From assembly GCF_043641665.1 (NCBI RefSeq), contig NC_092186.1, positions 582,001-646,000 of the forward strand: DNA of 64,000 bases, written 5' to 3'. The position numbers and the translations under genes are program-made. The notes below the pieces were generated by a model. The model had not been told where the DNA came from, did not search any database, and saw nothing but the letters and a program-made list of their open reading frames with translations. The DNA is from Enoplosus armatus. Lineage: Eukaryota > Chordata > Actinopteri > Centrarchiformes > Enoplosidae. Below, piece by piece: positions 1 through 10,334 of this stretch. Each line of letters opens with the position of its first letter. Position 1 is the stretch's first letter.

Positions 1-940
1 GAGCCTGAGGGTGTCACGTGTGTTAACTGACACTTCAAAAGACTGTTGAAAAACAGAATAAATGGTTGCAGCCTTAATTCTTTTCTTTACTGTCAGTCTC
101 GTTGAACTGCAGGAGTTGTCCCCTGTATTACCAGCTTTACTATACGTGTTTGAACCCGGTGGCTTGCCGTAGTCGCTCGTCTCTCACACGTCTGACGCTA
201 CAGACACGTTTACATCAACACAGCCACGGCTGACGGTTCACTCGCCATGACGCACAACCCAGAGCAAATGTAACTGCAGCAATTCTGAACACTGTCGAAA
301 CTCAGGTGACCTACACTAAATACTGTCCCTGAACGCATCCCGTCACAGACAGAGGACGGAAGCTGCTGCTGCCGCTCTGCTCACCTGCGTGGACACCTTT
401 TCTTCCTCGACCTCGTCTCCTCCTCTCTGCAGCGAAACACTGACTGCATAACGTCGCATCGTTACCTCGTCACACCTGTCGCACACACCTGTCGCACACC
501 TCAGGGTACGGCAGTCGAGATGTGTCGATCTGGGGAGTGAATCTACTGAAATTGCTGCTTTTCTGGAGAGTTTGCGTGAATCGAGTGTGATTTTACAGAG
601 AAAACATCTGATATGCTGGCAGCTGCAGTATCCTGCGGAGGGAATCGCTTGCGTCGGCTTTCTGCAGGTCACCGTTGAAAGAAATATAGTATGATAGCAG
701 GGCGTCCTGGTAGCCTAGCAGGGTTAAGGCTCTGATCATGACATGACATTAGACTGGAAATGTTCTAAATATACTACCTCACTATTACTTATTCTCAAAT
801 GTGCAAAAGTGCAATACATATATATATATATACATATACATATATAGACATACATATACATTCCTGCTGTATATATTTTTCACTTAAATATTGTAAATGT
901 GTATATTTTTTATTCTCTATTTCTTATTTTTGTATTTTGT
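1..940. other. No recognisable gene; AT-rich towards the right
   Basis: I recognise no protein family in any frame here. A stretch near 703-725 matches the pol III A-box pattern (TAGCCTAGCAGG) but has no matching B-box downstream, so it could at most be a decayed tRNA-derived SINE head. From about 800 to 945 the sequence is a TATA/CATA simple repeat and then T-rich DNA leading up to the Tc1-like element. Confidence 0.5.
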
Positions 941-945
941 ACATA

Positions 946-1750
946 CAGCGGGGGAAATAAGTATTGAACGCGTCAACATTTTTCTCAGTAAATATATTTC
1001 TAATGGGGCTATTGACATTGACAATTTTCACCAGATGTCGGTAACAACCCAAGTAATCCACACATACAAAGAAATCAAAACATATAAAATTTAGTTATGT
1101 GTAATAAAGTGGAATGACACGGGGAATAAATATTGAACACATGAAGAAAAGGAGGTGCAAAAAGGCATGGGAGCCAAGAAACCAGCTGAAATCTGTCAGT
1201 AGTTAGGAAGCAGTCCTGCCCCCATCAGTGCAAATTAATATCAGCTGGTTTAGTCCTAACTGATGGCCTATAAAAAGGTTTCTCATTACCAAGGGGTCAC
1301 ACAAGAAGCATCTCATGATGGGTAAAAGCAAAGAGCTCTCTCAAGACCTTCACAACCTTATTGTTGTAAAACATACTGATGGCATTGGTTATAGATGTAT
1401 TTCTAAACTTCTGAATGTTCCAGTGAGCACCGTTGGGGTCATTATCCCGAAGTGGAAGGAACATCATTTCACCATAAACCGGCCACGACCAGGTGCTCCT
1501 CACAAGATTTCTGACAGAGGAGTCAAAAGAATAATCAGAAGAGTTGTCCAAGAACCAAGGACCACTCGCGGAGAGCTTCAGAAAGACCTGGAATTAGCAG
1601 TTACAGTTGTTCAAAGAAAACAATAAGTAATGCACTCAACCGCCATGGCCTCTATGCACGCTCACCACGCAAGACACCACTGCTGAAGAAAAAGCATGTT
1701 GAAGCTCGATTAAAGTTTGCTGCACAACATTTGGACATCAGGAGAAATGG
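946..1750 (+). mobile_element. Tc1/mariner-like DNA transposon, 5' half only
   Basis: The left end carries a terminal repeat beginning GGGGGAAATAAGTATTGAAC, typical of fish Tc1-like elements, and a related GGGGAATAAATATTGAAC motif recurs near 1120. An open frame from about 1315 encodes the N-terminal paired-like helix-turn-helix DNA-binding region (start MMGKSKELSQ; a RPRPGAPHKIS linker of the GRPR type). After about 1600 the homology continues in another frame (HGLYARSPRKTPLL, then RLKFAAQHLD), so there is a frameshift. Homology stops near 1740, before any DDE catalytic domain and without a right terminal repeat. It is a dead fragment. Confidence 0.85.
1315..1740 (+). pseudogene. Tc1-like transposase remnant (DNA-binding part, frameshifted)
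   Basis: The first ~95 codons are open and encode the bipartite helix-turn-helix domain that binds the element's terminal repeats. The frame shifts near 1600. The next ~40 codons, in another frame, still resemble the Tc1 region leading to the catalytic core. The catalytic core is absent, so no active transposase can be made. Confidence 0.8.
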
Positions 1751-1759
1751 CACTGCACA

Positions 1760-1880
1760 TCATCTTTCCCCCCGCTGTACTTTTATTTCTAAACTTACGC
1801 TGCTTTCTAATCTTGAATGGGAGCACCAGTATCGTAAAATTTCCCCCCAGAGATCAATAAAGTATTTCTGGTTCTGATGA
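1760..1880 (+). repeat. Short dispersed teleost repeat, probable retroelement 3' tail
   Basis: A CCCCCCGCTGTAC start followed by a TTTCCCCCCAGAGATCAATA / AAGTATTTCTGGTTCTGAT tail. The ending in an imperfect TTCTGAT repeat is the kind of tail left by fish non-LTR elements. It abuts the point where the Tc1-like element is cut off, which suggests that it, or a deletion at this site, removed the rest of that element. Confidence 0.45.
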
Positions 1881-2801
1881 CCCGCAACATCCTCCAGCAG
1901 GGACCTTTGCTGCATGTCATTCCTCACCTCTCTCTCCACTCATGTCGACCAGGGTTGGGCCGGTGTAAACGTGTTCAAACTAGTTTGATATTAAGCCAAA
2001 CACCGGTCTGGACCAGTATACCGAAGACTACCACTAGGTGTCGCACTTGACTCAGCAGCTGCTCCCGATATAAACATAATGCGACTGAGAGACTCCGGTC
2101 CACTTAGTGGCGATAATGCACCTCGAAGCTGGTGTTAGTGTTCTTTGAGACTAAGGCAGGGACGGTTTAGAAAGGGGAGGGCCCCAACTGTATCTGTGTC
2201 ACGTGGGTCTCTCCACCGCCCCGCCCCTTCAGGAGACCAGCAGCAGGTCCTGAGTCTATTCACCCCAGTGGGAGAAGTGAACGTGAGCACAGATTTTTCA
2301 CAAACCACAAATCTTCTCATTTTGAGAGCCACTTGCTGGATCTGTGCGCCACCTTGTGGAGAACAGTTCAAAGTCGATTGTCTCAGTTCAAAAAACTCTC
2401 TTTTGCTTAATCCTGAAGCTTGCGAGTGTTTTTAGCGTTGAACATGTTATTTACATACTCAGCTCTGATGGGACAGTTATCCTCTACATTACCAGCATGG
2501 ATGTATTAGCAGAGCTGGATACTGCATATCAGAGATGACGCCCCATTCATTCCTATATATTATGAAATAGTCTCCACATCCAAAGTCTCGAAGCGTCACG
2601 CGGCATCAAACTCACTGATTGGTAGATCCAACGACTTGTCGTGAGGCCAGTGTGAAACTGAGGTAAAGCAAAATAACGTGCTAAAATGACAAATGTCTGA
2701 AGAAGCATATTTCAGCCTTTAAAGGGTAGTTTGGGCTTTCCGACATGATCTTCTGCTAATGACAGGATTCACATAATGCCCATGCATCACCTCCAGTCAT
2801 A

Positions 2802-4262
2802 TTGATGCAGGTTATGGACATTATGTTAGAAAAGATTATCCTTTTAAAAAATCTGTTTCCTTCCACAGTGGGGACCCAGGAAATACCAAGAACGAACAGA
2901 CACCTGCTGAAGATGATTGTATCAACTCTGCAGCCCTTTGAAACCACAGAAGATGCTAATTTTCAGCATTTTGTAAAAGCACTAAACCCCTCTCTTCAAA
3001 TTCCTTCCAAAGCTGTGATACACAAACAGTTTCTCAGCATCTACAACGAAAACAAAAAACAGTTGCAATCGATCTTGGCCTTTGCTGATGAAATTGTGCT
3101 GACGTGCGAGTTGTGGTCTTCAAAACCTGAAGACTCCTATCTGACGGTGGGTTGCCATTTTGTGGACATCCACGGGAATCTCAAGTCCTACATGCTCACA
3201 ACTACCAGCCTCTTCGGGGACACATCTGCAGGCAACATTGATCATCAGCTCTCGGCTGTCATGGAGGCTTGGCGTGTGAAAGAAAAGGTCCACAGTGTCG
3301 TCAGAGCTGGCATGCCACAACTGAAAAATGTTAAAACAAAATGGATACAGATGCCTTGTTTTGCTGACACCTTGAATGTGGTATTCAGGGATCTGATGAG
3401 TAACGAAGAGCTGTCGAATGTTCTCAGAAAGTGTCACAACATCGTCAGGTTCTTCAAGTATGACTCTGAAGCTGAGGGGAAGCTCAGACATGTTCAAAAC
3501 CAGCTGAATATGGAACAAGAAGAGCTGATCATGTACTCCGGGGACCGATGGCTCCCTTGGTTGGACATGCTCCAACGACTGAGTCAACAATACAAGGCCA
3601 TGGTGATGGTGTTCGACGAGAGAGGCAAGTTAGATTTAATTCTAAATGAAAACGATAAAGAGAAAATGAAGAACATCATAGCGGCTCTGGAACCTCTGAG
3701 GAGAGCCACGTCCATGATGAAAGAAGGATTCCAGACCATTTCAGCCATGCTCCCACTGCTGAAGGGACTCATGGACAATCTCAGAGAAGAAGAAAAGAGA
3801 AAGAATGACGTCGCCAAAACACTATTGTCAAAATGTAAAGAGGAATTTGGTGATGTCAACAACCACCGGTTGGCTCTCAACACATTCCTCGACCCAAGAT
3901 ACAAAAACCACCTGGGAAAGCAAAACAAAACGCGAGCGATGGATAAAATAAAGCAGGAGCTCACTCCAGGCCCAGCCTCCTCTTCTCATACCAAACTGAA
4001 ACGCCTGCTGGACAGATATATGGCCTACGAACCTACTGCAGAGATGTCAAACCCTTTGGCCTGGTGGAGGCACACCGGAAAGGAGAAATTTGGTGGATTA
4101 AGCAAGCTTGCTCTGAAGAAACTTGGAGTTGTCTCCACTGCTGTGCCCTTAGAGAGAGCTTTCTCTGGTGCAGGTGACCGGTTCTGCAACCTTAGGGACT
4201 CCATTGAGCCAGAAAACCTCAACATGATCCTGTTCCTCAACAGCAACTGGTCCTCAACATGA
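2802..4262 (+). CDS. hAT-superfamily transposase-derived protein, ZBED-like, lacking BED finger
   Basis: This single open frame of 486 codons is hAT transposase-like from end to end. Residues 100-125 hold the first RNase-H-fold strand region (LTCELWSS then SYLTVGCHF). Residues 186-192 (CFADTLN) match the family's C-A-H-T-L-N motif with Asp replacing His. GDRW at 247-250 and FLDPRYK at 362-368 are conserved. The C-terminal dimerisation domain spans 417-482 (NPLAWW, LERAFS at 450-455). The expected catalytic Asp residues look replaced: Glu103 in the first motif, and VVRAG at 166-170 where a TDNA-type motif is expected. No BED zinc finger is visible upstream, so the true N-terminus may lie in an unseen exon or be lost. 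An open frame without catalytic residues suits either a domesticated ZBED-type gene or a young dead copy. The start chosen is the first ATG in the open frame. The last codons are shared with the minisatellite that follows. Confidence 0.75.
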   Translation: MMQVMDIMLEKIILLKNLFPSTVGTQEIPRTNRHLLKMIVSTLQPFETTEDANFQHFVKALNPSLQIPSKAVIHKQFLSIYNENKKQLQSILAFADEIVLTCELWSSKPEDSYLTVGCHFVDIHGNLKSYMLTTTSLFGDTSAGNIDHQLSAVMEAWRVKEKVHSVVRAGMPQLKNVKTKWIQMPCFADTLNVVFRDLMSNEELSNVLRKCHNIVRFFKYDSEAEGKLRHVQNQLNMEQEELIMYSGDRWLPWLDMLQRLSQQYKAMVMVFDERGKLDLILNENDKEKMKNIIAALEPLRRATSMMKEGFQTISAMLPLLKGLMDNLREEEKRKNDVAKTLLSKCKEEFGDVNNHRLALNTFLDPRYKNHLGKQNKTRAMDKIKQELTPGPASSSHTKLKRLLDRYMAYEPTAEMSNPLAWWRHTGKEKFGGLSKLALKKLGVVSTAVPLERAFSGAGDRFCNLRDSIEPENLNMILFLNSNWSST

Positions 4263-5130
4263 TCCTGTTCTTCAACATGATCCTGTTCTTCAACAGCAAG
4301 TGGTCCTCAACATGATCCTGTTCTTCAACAGCAACTGGTCCTCAACATGATCCTGTTCTTCAACATGATCCTGTTCTTCAACAGCAAGTGGTCCTCAACA
4401 TGATCCTGTTCCTCAACATGATCCTGTTCTTCAACATGATCCTGTTCCTCAACATGATCCTGTTCCTCAACATGATCCGGTTCTTCAACATGATCCTGTT
4501 CCTCAACATGATCCTGTTCTTCAACATGATCCTGTTCCTCAACATGATCCTGTTCTTCAATATGATCTGTTCCTGTTCTTCAACATGATCCTGTTCTTCA
4601 ACATGATCCTGTTCTTCAACAGCAACTGGTCCTCAACATGATCCAGTTCTTCAACATGATCCTGTTCCTCAACATGATCCTGTTCCTCAACATGATCCAG
4701 TTCTTCAATATGATCTGTTCCTGTTCTTCAACATGATCCTGTTCCTCAACATGATCCTGTTCTTCAATATGATCTGTTCCTGTTCTTCAACATGATCCTG
4801 TTCCTCAACATGATCCCGTTCCTCAACATGATCCTGTTCTTCAATATGATCTGTTCCTGTTCTTCAACATGATCCCGTTCCTTAACATGATCCTGTTCCT
4901 CAACATGATCCTGTTCATCAACATGATCCCGTTCCTCAACATGATCCTGTTCCTCAACATGATCCTGTTCATCAACATGATCCCGTTCCTCAACATGATC
5001 CCGTTCCTCAACATGATCCCGTTCCTCAACATGATCCTGTTCCTCAACATGATCCCGTTCCTCAACATGATCCCGTTCCTCAACATGATCCCGTTCCTCA
5101 ACATGATCCTGTTCCTCAACAGCAACTGGT
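4225..5130 (+). repeat. Minisatellite derived from the transposase 3' end (18-bp unit)
   Basis: About 50 copies of AACATGATCCTGTTCCTC (with TTC, CCG and ATC variants) run from inside the last codons of the hAT ORF. The unit encodes the N-M-I-L-F-L of the dimerisation domain's last helix. Longer 30- to 36-bp units that include AACAGCAACTGGTCC occur near the start, and a final AACAGCAACTGGTC closes the array. Open frames on both strands here come from the 18-bp periodicity and are not genes. Confidence 0.95.
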
Positions 5131-7090
5131 CAACAAAGTCTAACATACATACTATTGTTCTCTTTGAGGAGATTACTTTTTACAAACAAGCTTTCCTTTA
5201 AGAAACATAATGAACTATGAAAATACATCTAATATTAAAATGAGGGAACACTCCACCAAAGCTCCATAATCCTCTGAATTTGTGATAAAAGAAAATGTTT
5301 GACGTAAGGTGGATCTGCTTAAAACTACACCTTGATGGATTTTGGATAACGTAAATATAGCAGAATGTTCAGAGTTGTCATTCACGTCCAGAATTGGGTG
5401 CAAATTTGCAATGCATTCAAAAGTTATGTCAAATAGGCCACAATTACAAGAATTTGGTAACCACTTCTAGCAAAACTACATGGTACACCAAATACCTCAG
5501 ACTTTTTATGAGTACTGTGGACAGAAATGAGTGTGGCATTTATGGACAGACACGTGTTGGACGAAGGTTTTAAGTAGTTGTAAATGTTCAACAAGTCAAT
5601 GCACCAACTGTGACCGAATGCCATTTAAAAAGAATGTGATAAAATATACATTTGGCCTATATATGAAGTGCTTTATATTCTGTTTTTACTACTATATCTG
5701 TTCTCTGTATGTGGTCGGCTGGAAATCGTCTGGTTCTCCCTCTCATAGTAGACAGCTGATCTTCAGAAGTAACATCTGAGCTTTGTGTATTTTATTCTTT
5801 GAATTGGATGAAAGCTTTTATTAGATTATTTCACGTGTTCTTTTTAATTCCTTGTTTATTTGTTGTGGTTTGGTTTCATCTTTGAGTTCATCTGGGAGCT
5901 GTTTAAAGATGCTTCTTAAATGCACTTTGTCCTGATTATACAGCTCTTACAGAACAGGTTTCTTTTAAGTGTGAACTTGAATATTTATGTATAAATAGGT
6001 TCTACTTTTTCAAATCCATGCTGGGGGATGCAAATACACTTCAGGCTGATGAAGACGACGTGCTGGTGAGACGTCCCAGGTGAGACGTCCCAGGTGGGGC
6101 TGGTCGTCAGGTGGCAGGAGAGAGCAGGAGACTTGTCTTTCTTCTGGTCCTGGTTTTGTCCTGGTTTTGTCCTGGTTTTATGGTGTTTCAGCAGACCTTT
6201 GAATCATTCAGAAAATCTTTTGATATATTATTGACGTATTTTATTTCTCTTAATTGTTAGAGACAGATTGTTTTATTGTAGAACTGTTAACTTATGTAAT
6301 AAATACCACTGTCATCTGTCATGTGTCTAGTTTTTTTTACCAGTTCAATTACTGAAACTGAAAATTACAAAAGCTGTTGCATTGCTGATTTTTAATTATT
6401 ACTTTCCAAATAAATAAAATAACAGAAGTTGCTGCATTCTGCCATCTTGTGGATGAAACTGGAGCTGCTGACATTCAGTCAAGATCCAGTTACAGTTGTT
6501 GTTAAACTCCTGTGTGTGTATTTATTTCTTTATATGTACATAAGTATGTATTTGTATTTTTTTATTTCCTTCTTTTATTTGTTTTATGATTTCACCTTGT
6601 TTTTATCTTTTTTATTTTAAAAGCACTGATCTGTTTTTGGAAAAAGTGACATAAATAGAGGTTAAACTGCCAAACTTAAATTACTTTAAATCTCAAGGCG
6701 AATGGAAAAAGTCTTTTGGATGTTTATTGTGATATCTGGAGAACTGGATGTATTCTAATAATCTATGACATTTCTCTAATATTATTGTATTTATTTATTA
6801 TTTTTCAGGTTATATAGCTATGCTCCTAAAATGATCAGATCCCAGCCGCACATTTATTAAAAACTTGCAATCTGTACTGTACAGATCAGCTGAACTAGTT
6901 CATAAATAACTTCACTGTTCAGACACTAAATACACACAAACCACTTCTACTGGCACCAAAGCATTTTCTTTTATTTTAATAATTATTAGCATCTGTATTT
7001 CATTCTGTTAATGAATTAATTATTTAACAAGGTGTGATTAGAGTCTTATGATTTGTAGAAATATTTCATTGGCACAAATGTTTTAGACAA
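5131..7090. other. AT-rich intergenic DNA, no gene seen
   Basis: There is no recognisable coding homology. Short ORFs lack conserved motifs. A direct repeat (GTGAGACGTCCCAGG, two copies) sits near 6067-6095 and a threefold CCTGGTTTTGT-type repeat near 6145-6180. AATAAA occurs at about 6299, so part of this could be 3' UTR of the upstream transposase-derived gene, but nothing proves it. Confidence 0.5.
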
Positions 7091-7129
7091 AATGGAAATT
7101 ATGAGATACAATAATCCTGCGGCAAGCAG

Positions 7130-7250
7130 GACAGAACCAACACAACCAGCACAACCAGCAGAACCAACAGAACCAACAGAACCAGCAGAACCAACACAAC
7201 CAACAGAACCAGCAGAACCAACAGAACCAGCACAACCAGCTGAACCAACA
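7130..7250. repeat. Short ACAGAACCA/GCAGAACCA tandem repeat
   Basis: Nine-base units of the form (A/G)CAGAACCA and ACACAACCA repeat about a dozen times and run straight into the larger GACAGAATATAC minisatellite. The two arrays share the CAGAA core, so one may have seeded the other. Confidence 0.85.
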
Positions 7251-9271
7251 GAATATACTACACGTCTTCTTCTCTGACAGAATATACTACACGTAATCTT
7301 CTTCTGACAGAATATACTACACGTCTTCTTCTTCTTCTTCTGACAGAATATACTACACGTCTTCTTGTTCTCTGACAGAATATACTACACGTCTTTTTCT
7401 TCTTCTTCTGACAGAATATACTACACGTCTTCTTCTTCTTCTGACAGAATATACTACACGTAATCTTCTTCTGACAGAATATACTACACGTCTTCTTCTT
7501 CTTCTTCTGACAGAATATACTACACGTCTTCTTGTTCTCTGACAGAATATACTACACGTCTTTTTCTTCTTCTTCTGACAGAATATACTACACGTCTTCT
7601 TCTTCTTCTCTGACAGAATATACAACACGTCTTCTTCTTCTTCTCTGACAGAATATACTACACGTCTTCTGCTCTGACAGAATATACTACACGACTTCTT
7701 CTTCTCTGATAGAATATACTACACGACTTCTTCTTCTGACAGAATATACTACACGTCTTCTTCTTTTTCTTCTGACAGAATATACTACACGTCTTCTTCT
7801 TCTCTGACAGAATATACTACACATCTTTTTCTTCTCTGACAGAATATAATACACGTCTTCTTCTTCTCTGACATAATATACAACACGTCTTCTTCTCTGA
7901 CAGAATATACAACACGTATTCTTCTTCTGACAGAATATACAACACGTCTTCTTCTTCTGACAGAATATACAACACGTCTTCTTCTTCTCTGACAGAATAT
8001 ACTACACGTCTTCTTCTTCTCTGAAAGAATATACAACACGTCTTCTTCTTCTTCTCTGACAGAATATACAACACGTATTCTTCTTCTGACAGAATATACA
8101 ACACGTCTTCTTGTTCTTCTTCTGACAGAATATACTACACGTCTTCTTCTCTGACAGAATATACAACAAGTCTTCTTCTTCTCTGACAGAATATACTACA
8201 TGTCTTCTTCTGACAGAATATACTACATGTCTTCTTCTCTGACAGAATATACTACACGTCTTCTTCTTCTTCTTCTCTGACAGAATATACAACATGTCTT
8301 CTTCTCTGACAGAATATACTACACGTCTTCTTCTTCTTCTCTGACAGAATATACTACACGTCTTCTTCTCTGACAGAATATACAAGTCTTCTTCTTCTCT
8401 GACAGAATATACTACACGTCTTCTTCTTCTTCTCTGACAGAATATACTACACGTCTTTTTCTTCTTCTTCTGACAGAATATACTACACGTCTTCTTCTTC
8501 TTCTCTGACAGAATATACAACACGTCTTCTTCTTCTCTGACAGAATATACTACACGTCTTCTTCTCTGACAGAATATACAACAAGTCTTCTTCTTCTCTG
8601 ACAGAATATACTACACGTCTTCTTCTTCTTCTTCTCTGACAGAATATACTACGTCTTCTTCTGACAGAATATACTACACGTCTTCTTCTTCTTCTTCTCT
8701 GACAGAATATACTACACGTCTTCTTCTCTGACAGAATATACTACACGTCTTCTTCTTCTCTGACAGAATATACTACACGTCTTCTTCTCTGACAGAATAT
8801 ACAACAAGTCTTCTTCTTCTCTGACAGAATATACTACACGTCTTCTTCTCTGACAGAATATACTACACGTCTTCTTCTTCTCTGACAGAATATACTACAC
8901 GTAATCTTCTTCTGACAGAATATACTACACGTCTTCTTCTTCTTCTCTGACAGAATATACTACATGTCTTCTTCTCTGACAGAATATACTACACGTCTTC
9001 TTCTTCTTCTCTGACAGAATATACTACACGTCTTCTTCTCTGACAGAATATACAAGTCTTCTTCTTCTCTGACAGAATATACTACACGTCTTCTTCTTCT
9101 TCTCTGACAGAATATACTACACGTCTTCTTCTCTGACAGAATATACAAGTCTTCTTCTTCTCTGACAGAATATACTACACGTCTTCTTCTTCTTCTCTGA
9201 CAGAATATACTACACGTCTTCTTCTCTGACAGAATATACTACACGTCTTCTTCTCTCACAGAATATAAAAC
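7250..9271 (-). repeat. Large minisatellite, left (inverted) arm
   Basis: Roughly 60 copies of a ~30-bp unit with core GACAGAATATACTACACGTC followed by a variable run of CTT triplets and often CTCT. The same unit in the opposite orientation forms the array at 12,131-13,060 after the bHLH gene. Larger blocks recur within the array (for example around 8340-8520 and 9000-9190), showing higher-order duplication. Minus-strand ORFs repeating VVYSVR and LYILSE are products of this periodicity, not genes. Confidence 0.95.
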
Positions 9272-9584
9272 ACAGCATCTGCGATAACTGTGAATATCAC
9301 ATGAACCCAGTCTCAGTCCAATACAATAAAGGACCATAACGCTGTTTTACATTATTATTTCATAATCTCAACAACAATCAGCCTGACTGGCCTCGTCCTG
9401 CTGGTCTCTGCTGGATCCAGCCTCTCTGATCAGCTGTAGCTGGTTGCCAAGTGGAGGTCCTGCAGTCCGGCTCCTCCGTCAGGCTGTCTGAGTCTCCGTC
9501 CAGTGAACTCTCACAGCTGGAGTTTGGTGACAGCGCCTCCTGCTGCCCGTCCTCCTGCTCCAGGCTCCCCGTTCGGCCCCTGAT
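9272..9584 (-). pseudogene. Inverted duplicate of the 3' end of the TAL-like bHLH gene
   Basis: On the minus strand this segment matches the downstream gene from about residue 107 of its protein, through the stop codon and 3' UTR to the start of the minisatellite. It includes the serine-rich L-S-P-N-S-S motif region. It holds no bHLH domain. It has one copy of a 38-bp unit that is doubled in the gene (11,894-11,969) and lacks about 45 bp of UTR present near 12,080-12,125. The match ends abruptly at a GGGGCC run (about 9584, paired with about 11,728). It is a gene fragment, not an exon. Confidence 0.9.
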
Positions 9585-10334
9585 TAATGACGACTTTTAA
9601 TTACTTAAATCACAGCAGCTTCCCGCCACTGGCTTACCTGCAACGCTCCCGAGCGCGGAAGAGATAACCCTACCAAAATAAAAGCACAGTAGTTAGTAGC
9701 TCAAATGAAAGAAAGTCAGCCGGCATGAAGAAAAATAAACAGTGGATTTCACTCCCTCGCTGTAAGAAGTTTACTTTCAGTTTTTACTTCTATTGTGGTA
9801 TTTATACTTCTACTGTTGAGTTTCCTGAAGTCAGTCAGTCTGAGTCTGTAGACAAACACAGTCCGTCACAGCTCTTCATGACGTCACGTGTGTTTCTGAG
9901 GATCTTCTTTCACGTGAGAACAAACGGATTTATTGAACCGGTTGTTTCCGGATCGTGTCTGTTCACACCAGGTGTGAACGGGGCCTGACAGACATCCAGA
10001 GCTCCGTCGTGACGGAGAGGGAGGAGACGCCGGAAAACACGACTCCTGCAGCGGGAGGGGAGAGGCGGCCCCTGGGCCCTGCAGGTCCCTGGGGTGCTGC
10101 TTCCTGGGACTCCCGGTCTGTCTGAGCCTAATGGGACTGTCATTATTAATGGAATCTCCATGGAAACGAGGCGTCACGACACACAGAGGGGGACGCGGGT
10201 CGGTATAAAAGAGGCTGCGGAACGCGGCGGAGACACTGAAGCTCCGGAGCTCAGCGCCGAGACCACCGGACCCCCGCCTGTCTGCCCCGGAGCCGCTGAG
10301 CCAAACCCCGCTGAACCCTGAACCCGCACGAGAC
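9585..10334 (+). promoter_or_regulatory. Promoter and 5' UTR of the TAL-like gene
   Basis: A CpG-richer stretch leads into a clear TATA box, GGTATAAAAG, at 10,200-10,209, which would place transcription initiation near 10,235 and give a ~100-base 5' UTR. Upstream are a GATA-type AGATAA near 9661, a CACGTG E-box near 9892 and an imperfect palindrome TTCACACCAGGTGTGAA near 9961. GATA plus E-box sites suit the autoregulation known for TAL-family genes, but their use here is inference. Confidence 0.55.

Noticed and set aside
343..672. 109-codon Cys-rich minus-strand ORF
   Set aside because: The cysteines show no domain spacing pattern I recognise, and nothing else supports a gene.
7353..9148. 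Arg/Lys/Glu-rich minus-strand ORFs repeating VVYSVR and LYILSE
   Set aside because: All arise from the ~30-bp satellite unit with variable CTT runs. Frames shift with run length.
7250..9271. Regular repeats reminiscent of a CRISPR array
   Set aside because: Units are contiguous with no unique spacers, the unit length varies by triplets, and the genome is a vertebrate's.
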